Positions 25,144-32,727 of a DNA stretch of 50,619 nt are shown in pieces. How positions within the stretch are numbered: the stretch's first letter is position 1; each line of letters begins with the position of its first letter. The position numbers and the translations under genes are program-made. Below the pieces are notes generated by a model. It was not told where the DNA came from, searched no databases, and saw only the letters and a program-made list of their open reading frames with translations. Origin of the DNA: JAHJCL01 sp964504075. GTDB taxonomy: Bacteria > Patescibacteriota > Minisyncoccia > Minisyncoccales > DG-74-3. The stretch covers positions 1 through 50,619 of the forward strand of contig CAZDCT010000002.1 in assembly GCA_964504075.1 (NCBI GenBank). The letters run 5' to 3'.

Positions 25144-27042
25144 TTAAAGATTGTTTTGTTTAAAGTTAATAATCTTTGAAACAGCATTATTAACGCCTGT
25201 TTCTGAAATTTCACCAATTTCAAGCGCTGATAAAAATGTTTCTAATGCTCGCTCCACTGGACTTCGCCAACCAGAAAAAATCATAATATCAACTCCAGCC
25301 TCAATGGGTTTAATAACAATTTCTTTTAAAGAAAAATTGTTCAAAAGAGAGTTTTGATCTAAGTCATCAGAAATTATTAAAACATTAATACCCAGGTTAT
25401 TTCTTAAGAACTGAATTCCATCCAAAGAAAAAACAAGAGGTAAGGAAGCATTAATTTCTTTATAAATAACGTTTGAAGTCATTACCAACTCAGGATCAGC
25501 TTCCATTGTTTTTTTAAATTGAGAAATTTCAGGTATTTGCTCGACCTGAGCTAAAATTTCTTCTGGATGGAAAGAAATTGTTCCATATCCGGGAAAATGT
25601 TTTATGGCTGTTAAAATGTCAGCTGTTTTTTGTCCCTGAACTAGTGATTTTCCCAATTCGCCAATCTCTTCAGTCGGTTTTTGAAAAGAGCGCTCAAAAA
25701 GAAAATCTCCTGTTTCAACAGAATCTAAAGCAGGGGCTAAATTAAGGTTTATACCCAACTCTTTCAATTCTTGACCTCTTTTTTGACCAACCAGGAATGC
25801 TTGTTCTGGGGTTTCAATTTCAGACTGAGCAGTTTTTTCTTCTAAAAAATCAATCCTGGAAATAATTCCCCCTTCTTGATCTACGGCAATAAAAAGAGGC
25901 AATCCGCTTTCCCTTAAAGAAAGAGTTTGCAAATCTGCGTTTAATTTTTTTAACTGAGCTTTACTTTCAATGTTTTTAGAAAGTAAAAGCACTCCCCCTG
26001 GTTTATATTTTTTAAAAAACTCTTCCAGTTGAGGTGTTACAACTTTTCCTTCAAAACCAACAATAAACAATTGACCAATCTGATTATTTGTTTCTTGTTC
26101 TTCTATTTCATCAATTACTTTTTTAAAGCTTTCAAAAGAAGATGTTGCTAAGAAATAGTTATTAAAATAAGCATAACAAAGACCAAGATCAGCTTTTGAA
26201 ACAGTTAAATAACGAAAATCAATATCTTTGTAAAAAGAAGTTTTAAAGCTGGGCACCAAGAAAGGATATTGTTTTCCTGAAATTACAATGCCCTTTTCAA
26301 GTATTTGTGTTTCCCAACCTTTTAGTGCTTCAATTAGACCTTGCTGTTCTTTAACTTTTGCCAATAAAACTACTCTTTTTCCCTGGGCTTGTGAATAAAA
26401 AGCCAAAGTATAATCTTGATCTATTTTTTCATACATTTCTTCGGGCACTTCAATACCAAGACCAGCTGAAAGTTCTTGAAAAGAAACTAATCTTTCTTCT
26501 TCAATATTTTTAATCGCAACTCTTAAAAATTCACCCTCGGCTATTTCTTCTTGCATTATTTCTTTAAGAACTGCTGAAATTTCTTCAACGTTAGAAATCT
26601 CAGGGGTTTTGGTCTTTTTTATTGGAATTAAAGAAAAAGGGATTCGTATTTCCGATTCTTCTTCAACTACAGGTTCAGAGGTTTCTTGTTCAGATTCAGG
26701 AATAGAGGACTTTTCTTTGGGCCAAAAAAACCAGGCAATTACACCCAAAAACAAAACAAAAAGAAGAATAATTATTCCTCTTACCAATATTTTTTTAGAC
26801 CGAGAAGAAGTTTGGGGTGTTTTTGGAATTGAGAATATTTTTTTAGGCTCGCCCTCAGTTTGTTTTAGAATCTGTTCTGGTTTTTTTTCATGAGGCAAAC
26901 TATCTTCTTTTAGCTTTGTTGAGGCAATTTTTTCTCTCTGTTTTTGAGCCTCTAACTCTCTTAAAGAAGATAAATCTTTAACCATTGTTTTAATCTCTTC
27001 TCTCTTTAAGAAATCTAACTTTTCCTTTTTTTGTTCTGGCAT
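25144..27042 (-). CDS. Membrane-anchored GH3 (NagZ-type) glycosidase-like protein
   Basis: 632 aa. A cytoplasmic charged N-terminus (1-82) is followed by one membrane helix (about 84-107), an exported middle domain of unknown type (about 125-320), and a GH3 N-terminal-type catalytic domain. In the last, FIAVDQEGG, KHFPGYGTISFHPEE and LIISDDLDQ are present: the substrate-binding KH(F/G)PG motif, the S/T-x-x-H loop region, and the Asp of the SDDL motif used as nucleophile. NagZ-like enzymes release GlcNAc from peptidoglycan fragments, usually in the cytoplasm; this one would act outside. Confidence 0.8.
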   Translation of the reverse strand: MPEQKKEKLDFLKREEIKTMVKDLSSLRELEAQKQREKIASTKLKEDSLPHEKKPEQILKQTEGEPKKIFSIPKTPQTSSRSKKILVRGIIILLFVLFLGVIAWFFWPKEKSSIPESEQETSEPVVEEESEIRIPFSLIPIKKTKTPEISNVEEISAVLKEIMQEEIAEGEFLRVAIKNIEEERLVSFQELSAGLGIEVPEEMYEKIDQDYTLAFYSQAQGKRVVLLAKVKEQQGLIEALKGWETQILEKGIVISGKQYPFLVPSFKTSFYKDIDFRYLTVSKADLGLCYAYFNNYFLATSSFESFKKVIDEIEEQETNNQIGQLFIVGFEGKVVTPQLEEFFKKYKPGGVLLLSKNIESKAQLKKLNADLQTLSLRESGLPLFIAVDQEGGIISRIDFLEEKTAQSEIETPEQAFLVGQKRGQELKELGINLNLAPALDSVETGDFLFERSFQKPTEEIGELGKSLVQGQKTADILTAIKHFPGYGTISFHPEEILAQVEQIPEISQFKKTMEADPELVMTSNVIYKEINASLPLVFSLDGIQFLRNNLGINVLIISDDLDQNSLLNNFSLKEIVIKPIEAGVDIMIFSGWRSPVERALETFLSALEIGEISETGVNNAVSKIINFKQNNL

Positions 27043-27054
27043 AAAAATTAAATT

Positions 27055-29154
27055 TTAAGCTTTTTTAATTACCTTATTGAGCAAAAGATTTATTCTGCCT
27101 TGTTCATCAATAGAAATTACTTTAACATCTACAATATCTCTGAGATTGACAACATCAGTTACTTTTTCTACTCTTCCTGGAGACAGTTTTGAAATGTGAA
27201 TTAAGCCTTCTTGGCCTGGAAGAATCTCTACAAAAGCTCCAAAATCCATAATCTTTTTTACTGTTCCCTGAAAAGATTCTCCGACCCTAGCTTCTCGGGT
27301 AAGTTTTTCTATCCATTCAACTGCTTTTTGAGCTGATTCTTCTGATTCTGAAGTAATAAAAACTTGACCTGTTTCCTCAATATCAATTGAAACATTACAT
27401 TCTTGTATAATTTCATTAATTATTTTTCCTCCTTTCCCAATGACATCTCTGATTTTATCGGGATTAATCTGGATAGTTAAAATTCTAGGAGCAAAAGGAG
27501 AAAGTTCTGGTCTTGGTTTAGAAATTGTTTTTTTGATTTCGTCTAAAATTTCAAATCTTGCTTTTTGAGCTTGAACAAGGCTTTCTTTCAAAATCTTGGT
27601 TGAAATTCCATCAATCTTAACATCCATTTGAATAGCAGTAATGCCCTTTTTAGTGCCCGCTATCTTAAAGTCCATGCTTCCATAATGATCTTCTAATCCT
27701 TGAATATCTGTTAAAATTTTGTAATCTTTACCTTTTTTAATTAGCCCCAGAGCAATTCCAGCTACAGGAGCCTTAATTGGCACCCCAGCATCCATTAAAG
27801 CTAAAGAAGAAGCGCAGACTGAAGCCATTGAGCTTGATCCGTTAGACGACAGAATCTCTGATACTATTCTAATAGTATAAGGAAATTGTTCAGCATCAGG
27901 AATAACTGGTTTAAGAGCTTTTTCACCCAACATTCCATGACCAATTTCTCTTCTGCCCGGTCCTCTGATAGGTTTTACTTCTCCAACTGAATAGGGGGGA
28001 AAGTTGTAATGATGCATAAATCTTTTTTCTCCAACCATCTCCATATTAGCAAAAAGCTTAACATCTCCGGGCGAGCCCAAAGTAAGAATAGAAAGAGTTT
28101 TAGTTTTGCCCCGGATAAAAAGCCCAGAACCATGAGTTCGGGGCAAAAGCCCGGCTTGACAAGATAGCTTTCTAACCTGATCCAACTTTCTATTATCAGG
28201 TCTTTTTTCTTTTTCCAGAATGTTTTGATAAACTAAATCTTTTAATTCTTGTTCTAAAAAGTCTTTTACTGCGGTCTTATCTTGTTCTGGGTATTTTTCT
28301 TCTACGAAATCTATTACTTCTTGACTAACTTGTTTAATTGCCTGGGACTGCTCTTCTTTGATCTTTTGTTCTAAGGCTTTTTCAAGCTTATTTCCTAAAA
28401 ACTGTTTGATTTCCTGTTTTAATTTTAAATCAAGTTCTTTTATCTCAACGTTCACTTTTTCTTTAGCAACTTTTTTAGTAATTTGATTTTGGAAATTGAT
28501 TAATTTTTTAAAATAAGGTTTTGCCCATTCAATAGCCCTTGAAACTGTTTCTTCATCTATTTCTTTAGCTTCTGCCTCAATCATATTAATCAGGACCTCA
28601 TTGTTCTGCTCAACAGCCGAAGTAGTCAAGTCTAAGCTGCTTTGTTCTCTTTGAGCATAAGTGGGATTAATAATAAACTTTTCTTTTTCCTGGCCGATTC
28701 TAAGAGGAGCAATTGGACCTGACCATGGAATATCTGAGATTAAAAGAGATATTGAAGCAGCCAAAAGGCCAAGAATATCTGGATCATTTTCTTTGTCCCA
28801 AGACAGACAAGTAATAATAACCTGGACTTCTTTTTTAAGTCCTTTAGGGAAAAGAGGCCTAATTGCTCTATCAATTAACCTAGAGGTTAAGATGGCTCCG
28901 TCTGATGGTCTCCCCTCTCTTCTCATGTATCTTGAGCCCAAGATTTTTCCAGCCGCATAATGTCTTTCTTCGTAATTAACTGATAAAGGAAAATAGTCTA
29001 TGCCCTCTCTTTTTTCTTCTGACATAACTGCAGTAGCTAAAACCAAGGTGTCTCCGTATTGAACTAAACAAGAACCAGAAGCTTGTTCTGCTAAGTCGTT
29101 TATTTCAACAATTAAATCTTTCTCCCCAAGTTTTAATTTAAACTTTTCCATCAT
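27055..29154 (-). CDS. pnp: Polyribonucleotide nucleotidyltransferase (PNPase)
   Basis: 699 aa, full length. Two RNase PH-like domains (about 10-215 and 320-540) are separated by a helical linker, followed by KH (INPDKIRDVIGKGGKIINEI, about 552-610) and S1 (ESFQGTVKKIMDFGAFVEIL, about 620-690). It degrades RNA 3' to 5' by phosphorolysis. The first two codons are both ATG; starting at the second gives MEKFKL. It overlaps the NYN gene by ATGA and lies downstream of rpsO, the same rpsO-pnp pairing known from many bacteria. Confidence 0.96.
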   Translation of the reverse strand: MMEKFKLKLGEKDLIVEINDLAEQASGSCLVQYGDTLVLATAVMSEEKREGIDYFPLSVNYEERHYAAGKILGSRYMRREGRPSDGAILTSRLIDRAIRPLFPKGLKKEVQVIITCLSWDKENDPDILGLLAASISLLISDIPWSGPIAPLRIGQEKEKFIINPTYAQREQSSLDLTTSAVEQNNEVLINMIEAEAKEIDEETVSRAIEWAKPYFKKLINFQNQITKKVAKEKVNVEIKELDLKLKQEIKQFLGNKLEKALEQKIKEEQSQAIKQVSQEVIDFVEEKYPEQDKTAVKDFLEQELKDLVYQNILEKEKRPDNRKLDQVRKLSCQAGLLPRTHGSGLFIRGKTKTLSILTLGSPGDVKLFANMEMVGEKRFMHHYNFPPYSVGEVKPIRGPGRREIGHGMLGEKALKPVIPDAEQFPYTIRIVSEILSSNGSSSMASVCASSLALMDAGVPIKAPVAGIALGLIKKGKDYKILTDIQGLEDHYGSMDFKIAGTKKGITAIQMDVKIDGISTKILKESLVQAQKARFEILDEIKKTISKPRPELSPFAPRILTIQINPDKIRDVIGKGGKIINEIIQECNVSIDIEETGQVFITSESEESAQKAVEWIEKLTREARVGESFQGTVKKIMDFGAFVEILPGQEGLIHISKLSPGRVEKVTDVVNLRDIVDVKVISIDEQGRINLLLNKVIKKA

Positions 29155-29666
29155 TTTTTAATAATTTTTAATAAATACTTTCGAGGACTTTTTTCTAAAT
29201 CTGCAAATTCATCAACAACTTCTTTCAATTTTGCCGAAGAAGATCTGCCAAAAGCAATCATTTCTACTCTTTTTCCCTGATTTTTTAAATATTCAACCAG
29301 TTGAATAAAATCACCATCTCCTGAGGCTAAAACAATAGTGTCAACAGATGGAGAGATTCTAATAGCATCAACAGCTATTCCTACGTCCCAATCACCTTTT
29401 TTAAATCCTCCATAGAATTCTTGTAATTCTTTAACCCTGGTTTCTATCCCAAGCTTTATTAAAGCTTCAAAAAAAGCTTTTTCTTCTCCTGATTTTGTTT
29501 TAATCACATAAGCAAAAGCCCTAATAAGCTTTCTGTCGCTTACTGCTAATTTTAAAATAGCCCTGAAATTAGCTCGGGCTTGATAAAGATTTTTAGCTGA
29601 GTGATAAAGATTTTGAACGTCAATTAAGACAGCTATTCTTTGATCTTTGTGTTTAGCGGTTATCAT
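29151..29666 (-). CDS. NYN (LabA/DUF88) PIN-like domain protein
   Basis: 171 aa. It has the NYN/LabA pattern: RIAVLIDVQNLYHSA (D16 and N19), then KKGDWDVGIAVDAI and TIVLASGDGDFIQLV (acidic residues of the PIN-like active site), and the basic SSSAKLKEVVDEF tail. These are predicted metal-dependent ribonucleases. It is wedged between rpsO and pnp with 4-nt overlaps on both sides, which points to a role in RNA turnover or ribosome-linked RNA processing together with PNPase. Confidence 0.85.
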   Translation of the reverse strand: MITAKHKDQRIAVLIDVQNLYHSAKNLYQARANFRAILKLAVSDRKLIRAFAYVIKTKSGEEKAFFEALIKLGIETRVKELQEFYGGFKKGDWDVGIAVDAIRISPSVDTIVLASGDGDFIQLVEYLKNQGKRVEMIAFGRSSSAKLKEVVDEFADLEKSPRKYLLKIIKK

Positions 29667-29932
29667 TTACTTTTTAGACCAACTTTTTTAACAATACTGT
29701 TGTATCTTCTGGTGTTTTTATCTTTTAAATAATTTAAAAGAGACCTTCTTTTTACCACCATTTTTAAAAGCCCTCTTTTAGAATGAACATCTTTTTTATG
29801 TTTTTTAAGATGTAAAAGAAGACGATTGATTTCATCGCTTAATAAAGCAACCTGAACTTCAGGAGAACCAGTGTCTGATTCATGCAGTTTGTATTTTTTA
29901 ATGATTTTTTCTTTTTGTTCAAGTGTTAACAT
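29663..29932 (-). CDS. rpsO: Ribosomal protein uS15
   Basis: 89 aa, the standard length. The sequence contains HESDTGSPEVQVALLSDEIN, the S15 signature, and the C-terminal RRSLLNYLKDKNTRRYNSIV. It binds 16S rRNA early in 30S assembly. It is the first gene of the rpsO-NYN-pnp operon. A tRNA-Lys gene on the same strand lies 19 nt upstream, so tRNA and rpsO may be co-transcribed. Confidence 0.96.
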   Translation of the reverse strand: MLTLEQKEKIIKKYKLHESDTGSPEVQVALLSDEINRLLLHLKKHKKDVHSKRGLLKMVVKRRSLLNYLKDKNTRRYNSIVKKVGLKSK

Positions 29933-29951
29933 AGTTTTAATTTTAATTTAG

Positions 29952-30023
29952 TGCCCCCACCAGGACTCGAACCAGGATTTACGGATTAAGAGTCCGTTAC
30001 TTTACCAATTAAGTTATGGGGGC
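29952..30023 (-). tRNA. tRNA-Lys (anticodon CTT)
   Basis: 72 nt. The acceptor GCCCCCA/TGGGGGC pairs fully, the anticodon stem ACGGA/TCCGT encloses loop CTCTTAA, and the T-loop is TTCGAGT. The D stem is weak (ACTT/AAGT), and the T stem has one T-T mismatch (CCTGG/CCTGG). Discriminator A; CCA is not encoded. The 5' end lies only 3 nt after the stop codon of the HTH/endonuclease-like ORF. Confidence 0.88.
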
Positions 30024-30026
30024 GGG

Positions 30027-30779
30027 TCAAAATTTAATTTTTTCTGGCAAATTCACTGGTCGAGGAACTTCCTTGAGCGATTTCCATTCTTTTTCGACTA
30101 ATTTTACATTAGGAGCAATATTTTTTAAGGTAGCTTTTATCCAGCCAAAAATCCTATGTTTCATATTTGTTCCTTTTGGGACGCGAATCCTCATTGTTCC
30201 ATAATAAAGATTGTTTTTCTTATAATTTTTACTTGGAGGTTTTACGAAACTTTTACCAAAGTTTTCTAAAGGAATACCGGTTAACTGTGACCAGAACTGC
30301 TTTAGCTCTAAATCATTTTGCTGAGGATAAATATTAAGCCAAGCTTTTAAATTTCCCGGAGGAATCCCAAATACTCTTTCAAGCCATCGTACCATAAAAA
30401 GCACAAAATAAGGGTCGGAATTTGTAACTCTAAGACCTTTAGTTTTACTTCCTTCTCCCCAATATAACGCAGCACCCATAAGTCGGTAAACTTCGAAAGA
30501 TAGCGGAAATTGAATTTCCTTTTCAGCCTCTTTAATAATTTTAGCTATTTCTCGAATTCTTCTTTCTTTTTGGCTTTGAGGACCCCTTGTTATCATCAGA
30601 ACCTGCTTTGTATAAAGGCGTTTTTTATCTTTAGGTTTTAAGGACACGTCTATACACCAAAAACAAATTGTGCTCTTAGGCACGCCTAGTTTTTTACTTA
30701 TCTCTTTATAACTTAACCCTTGTTTACGTAATTTAGCGGCCTTTGATTTTATTTTTTTAGAATATTTTGATTTATTCAT
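30027..30779 (-). CDS. HTH + LAGLIDADG-like protein inserted at a tRNA-Lys locus
   Basis: 250 aa, basic. An N-terminal resolvase-like helix-turn-helix (about 13-42: KLRKQGLSYKEISKKLGVPK) is followed by a charged linker and a second domain from about 96. There RLMGAALYWGEGSK resembles a LAGLIDADG core (L-x-G....G-E-G), followed by LRVTNSDPYFVLFMVRWLE and later YYGTMRIRV. A single such motif would imply a homodimer. The gene is squeezed between a 5' fragment of one tRNA (14 nt upstream) and a full tRNA-Lys (3 nt downstream), as expected for a mobile homing-type gene. The fold assignment is by eye. Confidence 0.6.
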   Translation of the reverse strand: MNKSKYSKKIKSKAAKLRKQGLSYKEISKKLGVPKSTICFWCIDVSLKPKDKKRLYTKQVLMITRGPQSQKERRIREIAKIIKEAEKEIQFPLSFEVYRLMGAALYWGEGSKTKGLRVTNSDPYFVLFMVRWLERVFGIPPGNLKAWLNIYPQQNDLELKQFWSQLTGIPLENFGKSFVKPPSKNYKKNNLYYGTMRIRVPKGTNMKHRIFGWIKATLKNIAPNVKLVEKEWKSLKEVPRPVNLPEKIKF

Positions 30780-30793
30780 TTTTATTTTTAAAT

Positions 30794-30821
30794 GTTGCTC
30801 TGCCGATTGAGCTAGCGGGGC
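30794..30821 (-). pseudogene. 5' fragment of a tRNA, probably tRNA-Lys
   Basis: 28 nt on the minus strand: acceptor arm GCCCCGC, TA, perfect D arm GCTC-AATCGGCA-GAGC, then AAC, after which tRNA similarity stops. No matching 3' half (ending GCGGGGC) is seen nearby. The sequence resembles bacterial tRNA-Lys(CTT) 5' halves and shares 20 of 28 positions with the intact tRNA-Lys beyond the ORF. Confidence 0.75.
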
Positions 30822-30826
30822 TTATT

Positions 30827-31246
30827 TTAAGGACATTCAATTTTCCACCAATTTCCCAATCCAGTCCATTCAGCCACTCCGATAGAAGACAAAAACATAT
30901 TTAAAAATACCCAGGAAGCCAGAATAATCACTAATCCTACTATTGCTGCTGTTATTATGTTTTTTGCTTGTTCAAACTTAGTTTTGCTTTCTCCAGCTGT
31001 GAGTAAAGTAAATCCTCCCCAAACCATTAAACCAGTAGCTGTCACAGGAAGAATGATGGTGAAAAAGTAAGTAAAAATATTGTTGAGAAGAATAAAAATG
31101 TCGCAGAATTGACAGGGCTGACTTTCGTCAATTTCAGCAGTATTAGGATCATCTTGGTTCGCGCCGCAAGGAACTAACCCAGCCGAAGATTGGAATGGGA
31201 TTAAAAATAAAAAAACTAAAAGACTCATTAAAAATATTTTTTTCAT
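30827..31246 (-). CDS. VirB2-like pilin-domain protein
   Basis: 139 aa from ATG 31246 (MKKIFLMSLL); an upstream ATG at 31261 is less likely. A signal peptide (about 1-21, cleaving near SSA-GLV) is followed by GLVPCG with a cysteine pair, CQFCDIF, and two membrane helices (about 56-80 and 98-118). The connecting loop TAGESKTKFEQAKNIITAA matches the VirB2/pilin-like pattern common in CPR. It ends GNWWKIECP. It may be a pilus subunit for the secretion cluster at 9.6-17 kb, although encoded separately. The giant protein at 18543 carries a related C-terminal module. Confidence 0.7.
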   Translation of the reverse strand: MKKIFLMSLLVFLFLIPFQSSAGLVPCGANQDDPNTAEIDESQPCQFCDIFILLNNIFTYFFTIILPVTATGLMVWGGFTLLTAGESKTKFEQAKNIITAAIVGLVIILASWVFLNMFLSSIGVAEWTGLGNWWKIECP

Positions 31247-31277
31247 AATATATTGATTCAATCAATCGTTCGGCTTT

Positions 31278-31286
31278 ATTGTATCA
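31278..31286 (-). promoter_or_regulatory. Extended -10 promoter before the VirB2-like gene
   Basis: On the minus strand TGATACAAT (TACAAT at 31278-31283). The leader to ATG 31246 would be about 25 nt. Confidence 0.35.
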
Positions 31287-31290
31287 TTTT

Positions 31291-31329
31291 TTTTAAAAAA
31301 AGAAAGAGTAAGGTAGGCCTTCACTCTTT
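31291..31329 (-). terminator. Terminator of the J-domain/propeller gene
   Basis: On the minus strand AAAGAGT-(G)-AAGG / CCTT-ACTCTTT, 11 bp with one bulge and a 4-nt loop (31303-31329), followed by CTTTTTTT. Confidence 0.88.
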
Positions 31330-31350
31330 TGGGGTGAGATTTTTTAATTT

Positions 31351-32430
31351 CTATTTTCTTGCAATATCTACCTCTTCCCAAGTTTTTCCTCCATCCCGAG
31401 TTCGCCGGAGCACTGTTTCAGATCCCTTGTATCTAAGATTAAGGATAACGTATTCCCAGCTTTTTCCCCCGTCTGATGTATCAATTTTTATGTTTTTGTA
31501 CTTTGTTGCCCGAACCAACATATGTTGCTTATCCGTGAAGGTGAAGCTATTAATTGCTGCTCCCCATCCAGACCATTTATAAGTTGACTCTCCATACCCA
31601 TACCATTCTGGGATAGACAGGAGGGTGTTCCAGGTTTTACCTCCATCGGAAGTTTTAAATATCCTTGTATAGTTAGCTGCCAATCCTTCTGTATCGTTGA
31701 AGAAATATACTGTAAATATGTAGTTAGGGTTCCTCTCCCAAGTGTTACCATTGTCTGAGCTATAAATTACACATGGTGGTTCCGAGGAAAGATCCTCACG
31801 TCGCACTACCCAGATATTTTTCTCAATTACGAAACAGTTATTGGGATAAAGGTTATATCCTGTGCTCTCTTTATACCATTTTTCTGCACTTTGCATCATC
31901 TTTTTATTCAGAGATAGAGAATCAGTTTCGGTTAGTGTGTTTGGTGTCCCAAATTGGCCGTTTAATCCTATCACTATCCCTAATAATATCAAAAGCAGAA
32001 GCCACGCCCAAACTGGCTTTCCTTGTCTAGTGCTATCTGACGGTGGCGATCCGTAAGTTCTACGCTGAGTTTCTCGCTGGTCGGCTGGTCTTTCTCTTTT
32101 TGGTGGTGTTGAATAGGTTGGTCTAGGTGTAACCTCGGGCTCTGTTCTGGGTGCGCGAGAAGTATAAGCTTTTGTTTCTTCTGTTGCTCTTTTTGTATTC
32201 TCTAACCAAGCTGAGTGATATCTTCTTCTTTTTTCAGGATCCTTTAGCATCTCATAGGCTCGATTCATTTGTTTCATCCTTTCTTCGCTTTGAAGGTTTT
32301 TGCCAACATCTGGATGGTATTTCAAGGCTAATTTACGATAAGCGGCTTGAACAACTTCTGGTTCTGCTTCAGAATCTACCTGTAATATTTTATAGTAATC
32401 TTCCCAACGGATTTCCCACTGCTCTGACAT
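31351..32430 (-). CDS. J-domain protein fused through a membrane helix to Ycf48-like repeats
   Basis: 359 aa. A J-domain (about 10-72) has the HPD motif at 39-41 (KYHPD), followed by a Pro/Arg-rich linker, one membrane helix (about 139-157) and an outer part. In the outer part S/D-D-G-G-K-T/S-W motifs recur (SSDNGNTWER, TSDGGKTWNT, TSDGGKSWEY, RDGGKTWEE), the BNR/Ycf48 (photosystem II assembly factor-like) beta-propeller signature. J-domains activate Hsp70 ATPase in the cytoplasm, so this looks like a trans-membrane link between an exported sensor and DnaK. It has its own consensus promoter, AGGAG site and terminator. Confidence 0.8.
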   Translation of the reverse strand: MSEQWEIRWEDYYKILQVDSEAEPEVVQAAYRKLALKYHPDVGKNLQSEERMKQMNRAYEMLKDPEKRRRYHSAWLENTKRATEETKAYTSRAPRTEPEVTPRPTYSTPPKRERPADQRETQRRTYGSPPSDSTRQGKPVWAWLLLLILLGIVIGLNGQFGTPNTLTETDSLSLNKKMMQSAEKWYKESTGYNLYPNNCFVIEKNIWVVRREDLSSEPPCVIYSSDNGNTWERNPNYIFTVYFFNDTEGLAANYTRIFKTSDGGKTWNTLLSIPEWYGYGESTYKWSGWGAAINSFTFTDKQHMLVRATKYKNIKIDTSDGGKSWEYVILNLRYKGSETVLRRTRDGGKTWEEVDIARK

Positions 32431-32487
32431 TCTTTATCATTCTCCTTTTTCATCTTCCGATAAACCATCTTTTAAAGACCTGTTTTC

Positions 32488-32516
32488 ATTATAAAATCAA
32501 CTATAAGTTTTGTCAA
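32488..32516 (-). promoter_or_regulatory. Consensus promoter of the J-domain/propeller gene
   Basis: On the minus strand: TTGACA (32511-32516), a 17-nt spacer and TATAAT (32488-32493), all ideal. AGGAG follows 11 nt before ATG 32430. Confidence 0.8.
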
Positions 32517-32581
32517 ACTCTAGGTATTCAAACAAAAATTAAGACTTTACACCTTGCTTTCTGATTAACCCTTTCTTTTAG

Positions 32582-32653
32582 TGCCCCCGGAAGGACTCGA
32601 ACCCTCACCACAGACTTCGAAGGCCTGCACGCTATCCATTACGCCACGGGGGC
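32582..32653 (-). tRNA. tRNA-Arg (anticodon TCG)
   Basis: 72 nt. Acceptor GCCCCCG/CGGGGGC, anticodon stem CAGGC/GTCTG (one G-T pair) with loop CTTCGAA, T-loop TTCGAGT, discriminator A, no encoded CCA. It is divergent from the CCA-adding enzyme. Confidence 0.92.
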
Positions 32654-32692
32654 ATAATAGATCAACATTATTAAAATATTGTATCAGATTGA

Positions 32693-32721
32693 TTGAAAAA
32701 AGCAAGAATCAAGGTTAGAAT
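32693..32721 (+). promoter_or_regulatory. Promoter of the CCA-adding enzyme gene, leaderless
   Basis: TTGAAA (32693-32698), a 17-nt spacer and TAGAAT (32716-32721), then 6 nt to ATG 32728. Confidence 0.55.
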
Positions 32722-32727
32722 AAAATT

